This document shows positions 17,038 through 24,928 of a stretch of 64,000 bases of DNA, piece after piece (position 1 is the first letter of the stretch; the number at the start of each line of letters is the position of its first letter). The DNA comes from JAXMCI01 sp046349435 (GTDB lineage: Bacteria > Pseudomonadota > Alphaproteobacteria > Dongiales > Dongiaceae): assembly GCA_046349435.1 (NCBI GenBank), contig JAXMCI010000008.1, forward strand, positions 157,122 to 221,121, given 5' to 3'. The notes beneath the pieces were generated by a model. The model ran no database searches. It was given only the letters and a program-made list of their open reading frames with translations, and had not been told where the DNA came from. A program made the translations under genes and the position numbers.

Positions 17038-17781
17038 TCATGCGGCCGGGGACCGCCGGGCGGCGAGCGCGGCGACGAGCTCGTCGGAGGTCGAGGTGAA
17101 GCCGACCATCGCCTCGTAGTAGCGGATGGCCCACCGCGTCATCGCCATGTCGTCGACGGTGTCGACGAACTCCGAGCCCAGCACGCAGTCGCGCAGCACG
17201 AACACCCGGTAGTTCCGGTACATCGCGCCGATCACCGTGCTGAGCAGGCAGATCTCCGCGCTGAAGCCGACGCAGACCAGGTACTTGGCGCCGAGGTTGC
17301 GCAGCACCGTGTCGAGGGTGGTCTCGAAGAAGCTGTCGTACATCGTCTTCTGGACGACGAAGTCGCCGGCGGCCGGCGCGATCACCGCCGAGTAGGCGTT
17401 GTAGTCGCCGCCGATATAGACCTCGTCGAACGGGGCGCCGGACTCGGTGCGCTCGCACAGGCGCGCGAACTCCGAGTTGCCCCAGGCCGACGGGCGCCAC
17501 ATGTTCTCGGTGTACACCACCGGCAGCCCGGCCGCCCGGGCCGCGTCGAGCGTCGGCCGGATCCGCTCGCGGATCATCGTGCTCTGGCGCTCGTGCAGCG
17601 ACTTCAGGAACAGCGGCGGCTGGGCCGGCATCGGGGCGCCGGGATCGTGGCCCAGCCCGTAGACGTCGACCAGCAGGAACACGGTCTGCTCGAGGTCGAG
17701 CTCCTCCGCCGTGTCGACGATCCCGCGCGGCGCCTCGTAGGGCAGTCGGCAATAGTAGCGGGCGGGCAGCGTGATCTTCAT
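17038..17781 (-). CDS. Isochorismatase-fold cysteine hydrolase
   Basis: 247 residues. Catalytic triad of the family: Asp in LLVDVYG, Lys in VVQKTMYDSF and the nucleophile Cys in CVGFSAEICLLST. The usual TNVCV context is changed to AEICL. A longer-than-usual insert (residues about 45-75) precedes the Rossmann-like core. Lies between the enolase-superfamily gene and the aldolase gene. It could cleave an amide or ester in the pathway, such as a carbamoyl or amido sugar derivative; this is inference. Confidence 0.83.
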   Translation of the reverse strand: MKITLPARYYCRLPYEAPRGIVDTAEELDLEQTVFLLVDVYGLGHDPGAPMPAQPPLFLKSLHERQSTMIRERIRPTLDAARAAGLPVVYTENMWRPSAWGNSEFARLCERTESGAPFDEVYIGGDYNAYSAVIAPAAGDFVVQKTMYDSFFETTLDTVLRNLGAKYLVCVGFSAEICLLSTVIGAMYRNYRVFVLRDCVLGSEFVDTVDDMAMTRWAIRYYEAMVGFTSTSDELVAALAARRSPAA

Positions 17782-17803
17782 GCGGGGTTCCTCCTTCGCG
17801 TGC

Positions 17804-18958
17804 TCAGGCGATGCGCCAGCGATCGGCGCCGGGCTGCAGCGCCAGGCCATGGCCGGGCGCCTCGGGGACCAGCAGCTCGCCGTTCTCGATACGCGGCGGG
17901 TCGGCCAGGATGGCCGACAGCCAGGGCGTGTTCTCCACCCAGGCGCCGACCGGCGAGGCGGCGACCAGGCTGACATGCAGCTCGGCGATGAAATGCGGCG
18001 CCAGCGTCGCGCCCATCGCCTCGCTGAGATGGGCGATGCGCCACCATTCGGTGACGCCGCCGACCCGGGCCGCGTCGGTCTGCACGACGTCGACGGCGCG
18101 ACGCTCCAGCAGGGGCTGGATCTCGTGGCGGGTGGTCATGGTCTGGCCGGTGGCGATGCGCGGCAGGATCGCCGCCGACAGCCGGACATGGGCCTCGACG
18201 TCGTCGCAGGGCACCGGCTCCTCGACCCAGTAGAGGTCGTAGGGCTCCAGCCGCCGCACCCGCTCCAGCGCCGTGCGCGCGTCCCATTTCTGGCCGGCGT
18301 CGACCATCAGCAGCGGCCCGTCGCCGAGCGCCTTGCGCACCGCGGCCACCCGGCGCTCGTCGTCGCGCGGATCGGGCAGGCCGACGAAGACCTTGACCGC
18401 GCGCATGCCGGCCTCGACCGATTCGGCGTTGCGCCGGGCGAGCTCGGCCGGCGGCAGGTTCAGCCAGCCGCGGTCGCTCTCGTAGATCGGCACGCCGCGG
18501 CGGTCGGCGCCGAGCAGGCGCGCCAGCGGCACGCCCGCCGCCTTGGCCTTGATGTCCCAGCAGGCGATGTCGATGGCGGAGATGGCATGCATGAAGGCGC
18601 CGCGCCGCCCGGCGTTGTAGGTCGCCCAGTAGAGCTGGTGCCACAGCCGCTCGGTGGAGAAGCAGTCGGCGCCCTCGACCAGCGGCGCGAGGTCGTGCCG
18701 CAGCGCGGCCAGCACCGCCTCGCCGCCGGCCCGGAGCTCGTAGGTGAAGCCCCAGCCCGAGAGGCCGCCGCGCGTCGTCAGGGTGACGCTGATGACGTCC
18801 CAGGTGGTGAAGGGCTTCGGCGTCACCCCGGGGCGGGCCGAGGCGCCGGCGATCGGCCGGCCGAGCGGCACCCGCAGCAGCCGGCAGTCGATGCCGACGA
18901 TGTCGAACTCCCCGGCCTTCGACGGCGCCGGCGCATTTGCCCGTTTCGTGGTCTTCAT
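17804..18958 (-). CDS. Mandelate racemase/muconate lactonizing enzyme family protein (2)
   Basis: 384 residues, mandelate racemase subgroup by spacing. Lys189 (AVKVFVG), Asp220 (MVDAGQ) and Glu246 (WVEEP) are present, and His322 (PHFIAELH) lies exactly 50 residues after the third-ligand position. That position is Gln272 (IATGQT) rather than the usual Glu. The amide parallels Asn251 in the first family member of this locus. Likely acid sugar dehydratase or a relative. Encoded directly downstream of the sugar permeases and upstream of the isochorismatase-like gene. Confidence 0.87.
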   Translation of the reverse strand: MKTTKRANAPAPSKAGEFDIVGIDCRLLRVPLGRPIAGASARPGVTPKPFTTWDVISVTLTTRGGLSGWGFTYELRAGGEAVLAALRHDLAPLVEGADCFSTERLWHQLYWATYNAGRRGAFMHAISAIDIACWDIKAKAAGVPLARLLGADRRGVPIYESDRGWLNLPPAELARRNAESVEAGMRAVKVFVGLPDPRDDERRVAAVRKALGDGPLLMVDAGQKWDARTALERVRRLEPYDLYWVEEPVPCDDVEAHVRLSAAILPRIATGQTMTTRHEIQPLLERRAVDVVQTDAARVGGVTEWWRIAHLSEAMGATLAPHFIAELHVSLVAASPVGAWVENTPWLSAILADPPRIENGELLVPEAPGHGLALQPGADRWRIA

Positions 18959-18967
18959 CGGATCCCC

Positions 18968-19840
18968 TCAGCCCTTGACCGAGCCCTGTACCAGCCCTTC
19001 GATGAACTGCCGCTGGAAGGCGGTGAACAGCGCGATCACCGGCAGGCTGGTGATCAGCATCACCGCGGCGATCACCTCCCAGGGCGAGAAGCCCTTGCCC
19101 TTGACGCTGGCCAGGCCGACCGGGACGGTGACGAGGTGCGGGTCGTGCAGGATGACCAGCGCCAGCGGGAACTCGTTCCAGAAGGTCAGGCCGAGGAAGA
19201 TGGCGCAGGTCGCCAGCGCCGGCCGCGAGATCGGCAGCACGACGCGCAGCAGCACGCCGAGATGCGTCGCGCCGTCGATGCGCGCCGCCTCGAACAGCTC
19301 CTTCGGGACGGTCTTGAAATAGGTGGTGAGGATGAGGATCGGCAGCGGCATCCCGAAGGCGATGTAGGGCAGGATCAGCGACAGCCGCGAGCCGATCAGG
19401 CCGTAGGACTTCACCGCGATGAACTCGGGGATGAGCATCATCGGGATCGGCACGATGAGGCCGAGCAGCACGACGTAGAACAGCGGCCGCTTGCCGGGGA
19501 ACTCGAGGACCGCGAAGGCGTATCCGGCGAGCACGGCGATCGCCATCGAGCCGAGCACGGCCGCCGCGACGACGATCGCGCTGTTGATCATCAGCGTCGG
19601 CACCGGCACGACGTAGCGCGCCATCATGGTGAAGGCGTCGAGATAGTTCTCCCAGCGCAGATGGCGCGGGACGAGGCCCAGGGCGGCGTCGCCGATCTCC
19701 TCGCGCCGCCGCAGCGAGAGCGACAGGATGAAGAGCAGCGGATAGGCCAGGATCAGCGCCCAGGCATAGGTGAAGAGGCGGCAGAACAGGTCGAACGGAC
19801 CATGGCGGCCGCCGCCGGGAACGATCGGCGCCCTAGACAA
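18968..19840 (-). CDS. Carbohydrate ABC transporter permease, MalG type
   Basis: 290-residue CUT1 inner-membrane permease. The EAA loop ELFEAARIDGATHLGVLLRV is the ATPase docking site, and the C-terminal FIEGLVQGSVKG is typical of MalG/UgpE/LacG proteins. It starts at TTG 19840, overlapping the end of the upstream permease by eight bases. No strong ribosome site is seen, so it is probably translated by coupling. No cognate MsmX/UgpC-type ATPase is encoded in the operon. Confidence 0.9.
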   Translation of the reverse strand: MSRAPIVPGGGRHGPFDLFCRLFTYAWALILAYPLLFILSLSLRRREEIGDAALGLVPRHLRWENYLDAFTMMARYVVPVPTLMINSAIVVAAAVLGSMAIAVLAGYAFAVLEFPGKRPLFYVVLLGLIVPIPMMLIPEFIAVKSYGLIGSRLSLILPYIAFGMPLPILILTTYFKTVPKELFEAARIDGATHLGVLLRVVLPISRPALATCAIFLGLTFWNEFPLALVILHDPHLVTVPVGLASVKGKGFSPWEVIAAVMLITSLPVIALFTAFQRQFIEGLVQGSVKG

Positions 19841-20762
19841 GGCGGCTCATCCGGACGCGCAGCCAGGCGAACACGAACAGCACCAGCGTCATCGCCACGG
19901 AGACGGCAGAGGCGTAGCCCAGCTCGCCCGGTCCGTAGGCCGAGAAGGCCTGCCAGTAGGTGTAGGTGGCGACCGATTCGGAGGCGTGGTTCGGGCCGCC
20001 GCCGGTCAGCACGTAGATGGTGTCGAAGATCTGGAAGCCGCCGACGATGTTGAGCAGCAGGGCGAGCGCCACCACCGGGCGCAGGATCGGCAGCACGATG
20101 CGCAGCGCCACGGTGGCGCTGCCGGCGCCGTCGAGCTCGGCCGCCTCGATCAGCTCGCGGTCGACCGCCAGCATGCCGGCGAGGAACAGCATCATCGTCC
20201 AGCCCGACCACTGCCAGCTGGCCACCCAGACGACCACCCAGAGCACGAGATCGGGCGCCGACAGCCAGGCGACGCGTCCGGCCAGCAGCCACTGCGTGAG
20301 CTGCGCGACCGGGCCGTCGACCCCGAGCAGCTGCTGCCAGGTGAGGCCGACGAACACCATCGAGATGACGGTCGGGAAGAAGAAGAGGGCGCGCAGGAAG
20401 GTGGCGAAGCGCAGCCGGTAGAACCACAGCGTGAAGGCGAGCAGGAAGGCGACCGCCATCTGCAGCGCGGTCGACGCCACCGCGAACAGGGCGGTGTTGA
20501 GGAGCGCCTTGCGCAGCACGCGGTCGGCCGGCATCGCCGCATAGTTCTCCAGCCCGGCGAACGCCGCCTGGCCGAGCGGCGTGAAGCCGTTCCAGTGGCG
20601 CAGCGACAGCCAGATCGCGAAGCCGAGGGGAAAGGCGAGGAACAGGGCGAAGAACGCCATCGCCGGGGCGACGAACGCGTAGCCCGTTCCGGCCTCCGCC
20701 CAGCGGCCGGGATGGCGCCGGGCGCCGGCCTGCGGCGCCCGGCGGGCGATCCCTACTTGCAC
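19833..20762 (-). CDS. Carbohydrate ABC transporter permease, MalF/UgpA type
   Basis: About 309 residues with six predicted transmembrane helices after a basic N-terminus. The EAA loop is ELIEAAELDGAGSATVALRI and GGGPNHASESVATYTYWQAF is the conserved CUT1 feature near the end. A GTG at 20762 is the only credible start; it overlaps the solute-binding protein stop by ten bases. Works with the MalG-type partner and the binding protein. Confidence 0.85.
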   Translation of the reverse strand: MQVGIARRAPQAGARRHPGRWAEAGTGYAFVAPAMAFFALFLAFPLGFAIWLSLRHWNGFTPLGQAAFAGLENYAAMPADRVLRKALLNTALFAVASTALQMAVAFLLAFTLWFYRLRFATFLRALFFFPTVISMVFVGLTWQQLLGVDGPVAQLTQWLLAGRVAWLSAPDLVLWVVVWVASWQWSGWTMMLFLAGMLAVDRELIEAAELDGAGSATVALRIVLPILRPVVALALLLNIVGGFQIFDTIYVLTGGGPNHASESVATYTYWQAFSAYGPGELGYASAVSVAMTLVLFVFAWLRVRMSRLV

Positions 20763-22120
20763 GTCGGCGCGCAGGCGTGGTCCTTCTTGTTGGCGTCCTG
20801 CACCTCCTGCAGCAGCTCGTCGACCGTCTTCTGGCCGAGCAGCAGGGCCTGCAGCCCGTTGGTCAGGGCGCTGTCGGTGTTCGGGCTGTAGGTGTTCTCG
20901 TCGACCGCCGTGCGGGCCGTGGCGGCGACGTCGATCTGCGCCTTGAGGACCGCGGCCCAGCTGTTCGGGTCGACCTTGTCGGGCGCCACCTCGGTCATGA
21001 TCGGGAAGATCCCCTGGGCCAGCAGGCCCTGCTGCGAGGCCGGGCTGTTGAGCTGCTTGACGAAGGCCACCATGGTGCGGATGTGGGCCGGATCCTTCTG
21101 CGCCTCGGACACCACCGGGATGATGAACTCGAGGTCGTTGGAGCTGGTCAGCACCGGCGCCGCCTTGGCATCGAGCCGCGGGAACAGCGCCACGCCGATG
21201 TTGGGGACCTCCTTGGCCGGGTAGAAGCCGTCCATCCACGGCCCGAACGGCCAGGCCATCGAGGCCTTGCGGGCGCCGAAATCGACCTTCGAGTCGGGAT
21301 CGTAGTTCTTCTCCAGCGCGCCCTCGTAGAACACGCCGGCGTCGTAGAGCTTCTTGAACAGCTCGGCCGCCTGGCGGAACTCCGGCGAGGTCCACGGGTA
21401 CTTGCCCTCGTCGGCGAGCCGCGCCTTCGACCCGTCGGGGTCGAAGTTGGCTTCCAGCGTGTAGAAGGTGTAGTCGTAGTTGAAGAGGGCCTGCGAGTTG
21501 AGGCCGTTGGCCATGGTCGGCAGGCCGGCCTTCTTGAGATCGGCCGCCAGCGCGATCAGGCCCGCCACGTCCTCGGGCATGCGGTCGCGTCCGACCTTCG
21601 CCAGCATGTCCTTCCAGTACCAGACCAGCATCGGGCCGAGGCTGACATTGGCGGCGAAGATGTGGTCGCCGGTGCGGTACTGGCTGGCCGGGACCTTGTC
21701 CCAGCCCTTGATCCAGCCCTGCCACTCGGGGTCGGCGTCGATATGGGGCTTGTAGTCGAGGATCTGGCCCGCCTCGAACAGCTGCAGCTGGGCGGCGCCC
21801 GGCAGCTGGGTGGCGACGTCCGGCGCCTGGCCGCTGGCCACCCCGGTCTTGATCATCTGGATGATGTTGGTCGGGTCGGTGTACTGCACCTCGATGGTGA
21901 CCCCGGCATGGGCCGCCTGGAAGGCCGCGATCTGCTCGCGCAGCCACTTGTCGTAGTTGTCCTGCGGAAAGAAGGAGAGCAGGCGGTAGCTGCCCGGGGC
22001 CAGCGCCTGATCGGCCGCCCCGCCTTCGACCGGCGCGCCGCCCAGCAGCGCCGCGATCGTTCCCGCCAGCAGCAGGGTCCGGCCGACCCGACCGCGAATC
22101 CCCGGCATCGTCCCGCGCAT
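20753..22120 (-). CDS. Sugar ABC transporter substrate-binding protein (SBP_bac_1)
   Basis: 455 residues with a Sec signal peptide (basic start, hydrophobic TLLLAGTIAALLGG, cleavage near residue 35). The mature part follows the MalE/UgpB pattern: FQAAHAGVTIEVQY, GVASGQAPDVATQ, the WPFGPW segment, and IPVVSEAQKDPAHIRTMVAFVKQL before the C-terminus. ATG 22120 follows AGGGAGG. It heads the long minus-strand catabolic series, with operator C about 85 bases upstream, so the whole set is probably induced by the imported sugar or sugar acid. Confidence 0.92.
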   Translation of the reverse strand: MRGTMPGIRGRVGRTLLLAGTIAALLGGAPVEGGAADQALAPGSYRLLSFFPQDNYDKWLREQIAAFQAAHAGVTIEVQYTDPTNIIQMIKTGVASGQAPDVATQLPGAAQLQLFEAGQILDYKPHIDADPEWQGWIKGWDKVPASQYRTGDHIFAANVSLGPMLVWYWKDMLAKVGRDRMPEDVAGLIALAADLKKAGLPTMANGLNSQALFNYDYTFYTLEANFDPDGSKARLADEGKYPWTSPEFRQAAELFKKLYDAGVFYEGALEKNYDPDSKVDFGARKASMAWPFGPWMDGFYPAKEVPNIGVALFPRLDAKAAPVLTSSNDLEFIIPVVSEAQKDPAHIRTMVAFVKQLNSPASQQGLLAQGIFPIMTEVAPDKVDPNSWAAVLKAQIDVAATARTAVDENTYSPNTDSALTNGLQALLLGQKTVDELLQEVQDANKKDHACAPTCK

Positions 22121-22202
22121 CTTCGCCTCCCTATCCCTATCCCTGTCGCGTTGCAGCGGCGGCCCCGGGCAACGACTCTCCCCGGCGACCGCTATGGCAA
22201 AG

Positions 22203-22229
22203 TGATCAGATCACATGTCACCTGATCTG
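22203..22229. promoter_or_regulatory. Putative GntR operator C (sugar ABC operon promoter)
   Basis: Overlapping inverted repeats: TGATC-A-GATCA at 22203-22213, and a larger 7-bp perfect pair CAGATCA (22207-22213) / TGATCTG (22223-22229). The inner part resembles operator A with one base fewer, and TGATCAGATCACATG matches operator B at 13 of 15 positions. It lies between the divergent solute-binding protein and threonine aldolase genes. Confidence 0.6.
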
Positions 22230-22387
22230 ACGCTAGCATGCGCTAACCGTTCCGGCAAGACTCGAGCCGGCTGGGCGTGCCCGCGCGGCGGCAGCGCCAA
22301 CAGGCCGCTGCGCGGCGGCGCCGGTTGTGCTTAGCTCGCCTGCGCCTGGCCGGCGGCGCGGATCACGAGACGGGGCGGAGAGCGACC

Positions 22388-23422
22388 ATGACGATCATCG
22401 ACTTGCGCAGCGACACCGTGACCCGCCCGACGCCGGCCATGCGCCGCGCCATGGCGGAGGCCGAGGTCGGCGACGACTACTACGGCGACGATCCGTCGGT
22501 GCGCGCGCTCGAGGAACGCGCCGCTGCGCTGCTCGGCAAGCCGGCGGCGCTGCTGGTGCTGAGCGGGACCATGGGCAACCTGGTGTCGCTGCTCGCCAGC
22601 TGCCAGCGCGGCGACGCGGTGCTGCTGGCGGCCAACAGCCACATCGGCATGAACGAGGGCGGCAACATCGCCGCCCTGGCCGGATTGATGCCGACGATCG
22701 TCCCGGACCCGCTCGGGCTGCGTCTGCCCGAGCAGGTCCTCGCGGCCGTCCGTCCGCCGAGCCTGCTGACCGCGCCCCTGACGCTGGTCTGCCTGGAGAA
22801 CACGCACAACGCGGCCGGCGGAAGCTGCCTGACCGTGGCCGCCACCCGCGCGCTCGGCGAGACGGCCCGCGCCGCGGGCTGCCGGGTCCATCTCGACGGC
22901 GCGCGGCTGTTCAACGCCGCGGTGGCGCTGGGCGTGGCGGCGAGCGACCTGGCCGGCCCGGTCGACTCGGTGACGTTCTGCCTGTCCAAGGGCCTCGGCT
23001 GCCCGGCCGGGTCGATCGTCGCCGGCGACCGGGAGTTCGTTGCCCGGGCGCGCCGCTGGCGGCAGACGATCGGCGGGGGCATGCGGCAGGCCGGGGTCTT
23101 CGCCGCGGCCGGGCTGGTCGGCCTCGACCAGATGATCGACCGGCTGGCGATCGACCACGCCAATGCCCGCCGGCTGGGCGAGCTCGTCGGCGAGGCCGGA
23201 TTGCGGCTCGACGGCGAGGTGCAGACCAACCTGGTGTTCGCCGAGGTCCCCGCCGGGATGATGGAGGCCGGCGCGCTGGTCGCCGAGCTGGGACGGCGCG
23301 GGGTGCGGATCAACCCGCCGCGCGGCCGCCGCATCCGGTTCGTCACCCATGCCGACGTCGCGGCGTCGGATATCGAGCAGGCCGGGCGCATCCTCGCCGC
23401 CGCGGTGCGCGCCGCCGCCTGA
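22388..23422 (+). CDS. ltaE: Low-specificity threonine aldolase
   Basis: 344-residue PLP enzyme cleaving threonine/allo-threonine to glycine and acetaldehyde. It begins IDLRSDTVTRPTPAMRRAM, the family signature, followed by VGDDYYGDDPSV. The PLP Asp is in HLDGARLFNAA and the Schiff-base Lys in FCLSKGLGCPAGS. ATG 22388 follows GGCGGAGAG. Divergent from the sugar ABC operon; operator C is in the shared region. Confidence 0.93.
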   Translation: MTIIDLRSDTVTRPTPAMRRAMAEAEVGDDYYGDDPSVRALEERAAALLGKPAALLVLSGTMGNLVSLLASCQRGDAVLLAANSHIGMNEGGNIAALAGLMPTIVPDPLGLRLPEQVLAAVRPPSLLTAPLTLVCLENTHNAAGGSCLTVAATRALGETARAAGCRVHLDGARLFNAAVALGVAASDLAGPVDSVTFCLSKGLGCPAGSIVAGDREFVARARRWRQTIGGGMRQAGVFAAAGLVGLDQMIDRLAIDHANARRLGELVGEAGLRLDGEVQTNLVFAEVPAGMMEAGALVAELGRRGVRINPPRGRRIRFVTHADVAASDIEQAGRILAAAVRAAA

Positions 23423-23425
23423 CGA

Positions 23426-24928
23426 TCAGCCCGCGCCCGGGCTGCCGCCGCCGGCCGCCGAGGTCGCGTGGTCGGCCGCGAGCCGGCGCCGCAATACCTT
23501 GCCGATGGCGCTGCGTGGCAGGCTGTCGCGCAGCAGGATCTCGGCCGGGGCGCGCGGGCCGAGCCGCGCGCGGCAGAAGGCGATCAGCGCCGCCGGCTCG
23601 ACCGGGGCGCGCAGCACCACCGCCGCAGCGGCGACATCGCCCCAGGCGCCGCGCACCGGGAAGGCGGCGGCCTCGGCCACCGCCGGATGGGCGAGCAGCA
23701 CCGCCTCGATGTCGGCGGGATAGGCCTTGACGCCGCTCACCACCATGGCGTCGTCGACGCGGCCGCGCAGGAACAGCGCGCCCTCGGGCGAGAGCAGGCC
23801 GAGATCGCCGGGGTGGTACCAGCCGCCGCGGAACGACCGGGCGGTCGCCTCCGGATCGTCGAGATAGCCGTCCGGCAGCGACGGGCAGCGCAGCCTCACC
23901 TGCCCGACCGCGCCGGCCGGCAGCGTCCGGCCGTCCTCGTCGGCGATCTCCAGGGTGACGTCGTCATAGGCGAAGCCCACCGTCTCCGGGAAGGCACGCT
24001 GCGCCGCGGCGTCGGCCCGCGTGATGTACCAGCACTCGTTGCTGCCGTAGGTGATCGACAGGGTCGGGGCGATCCGCCGCCGCACCGGCGCGCGCATCGC
24101 TTCCGGCAGCGGCGCCGAGCTGACGGTCAGGTCCTTGAGCCCCGGGAAGCGCGGCGCGTCCTCGGCCGGCAGGCTGCGCAGCAGCGCCGCGACATGGTCG
24201 GGGGTGAGGGCCAGCCGGTTGATCTGCTCGCGGTCGACCACCGCGCAGAGCCGCGCGACGTCGAGCTCGCCGCCGGCCAGCCGCACCGTGCCGCCGCCAT
24301 CCAGCACCTGCATGGCGTTGCACAGGCCGTAGGTGAAGTGCAGGGCGGTGATTGTCAGCAGCCGGTCGTCGCGGCCGCCGCCATTGTGCCGCCGGCCGGC
24401 GGCGCTGATCAGGCGCTGCGCGTCGTGGCTGCGCGCCATCGCCTTGGGTGCCGCCGTGGTGCCCGAGGAAAGGCAGAGCAGCCAGGCGTGCGCCCCGCCG
24501 GGATGGCCCGGCGCGGCGGGCGCGGGTGCGGCGGCGGCCTCGAGCCAGCCGGGATCGGGCGCCAGCAGCGGCAGCCCGGGCAGCGCGGCGGCCGCATCCT
24601 CCCCGATCACCGCGGCCAGGCCGAAGCGGCGCGCCAGGGCCGCGCGGAACGCGGCCGGCTCGTGCAGCGGCAGCAGCATGGCCGGCGCGCCGAGCCGGGC
24701 CAGCGCGTAGACGATGACGAGATAGGCGGGGGCGCGGCCCGGCAGCGACAGCCCGACCCGGTCGCCGGCCGCCAGCCCGAACCCGGCGAGGCCCCGGGCG
24801 GCGCGGTCGATCGCCTGGTCGAGCGTGCGGTAGTGCAGCACGTGCCGCGGTCCGATCAGCGCCGGCGCCCACGGCGTCTGCGCCGCCCAGCTCCTGATCG
24901 CGTCGGCGACGTTGCCGGCCGCGCTCAT
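23426..24928 (-). CDS. AMP-dependent acyl-CoA synthetase/ligase
   Basis: 500-residue ANL-superfamily enzyme. Motifs: SSGTTAAPKAM (P-loop-like), TYGSNE (A5), YHPGDLG (A7), SGVKAYPADIE (A8 hinge) and the catalytic Lys in RSAIGKVLRR (A10). Best general match is to short or aromatic acid-CoA ligases of the benzoate-CoA ligase type. Its ATG overlaps the stop of the hybrid kinase gene (ATGA), so the two are co-translated. The acid substrate is unknown. Confidence 0.88.
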   Translation of the reverse strand: MSAAGNVADAIRSWAAQTPWAPALIGPRHVLHYRTLDQAIDRAARGLAGFGLAAGDRVGLSLPGRAPAYLVIVYALARLGAPAMLLPLHEPAAFRAALARRFGLAAVIGEDAAAALPGLPLLAPDPGWLEAAAAPAPAAPGHPGGAHAWLLCLSSGTTAAPKAMARSHDAQRLISAAGRRHNGGGRDDRLLTITALHFTYGLCNAMQVLDGGGTVRLAGGELDVARLCAVVDREQINRLALTPDHVAALLRSLPAEDAPRFPGLKDLTVSSAPLPEAMRAPVRRRIAPTLSITYGSNECWYITRADAAAQRAFPETVGFAYDDVTLEIADEDGRTLPAGAVGQVRLRCPSLPDGYLDDPEATARSFRGGWYHPGDLGLLSPEGALFLRGRVDDAMVVSGVKAYPADIEAVLLAHPAVAEAAAFPVRGAWGDVAAAAVVLRAPVEPAALIAFCRARLGPRAPAEILLRDSLPRSAIGKVLRRRLAADHATSAAGGGSPGAG

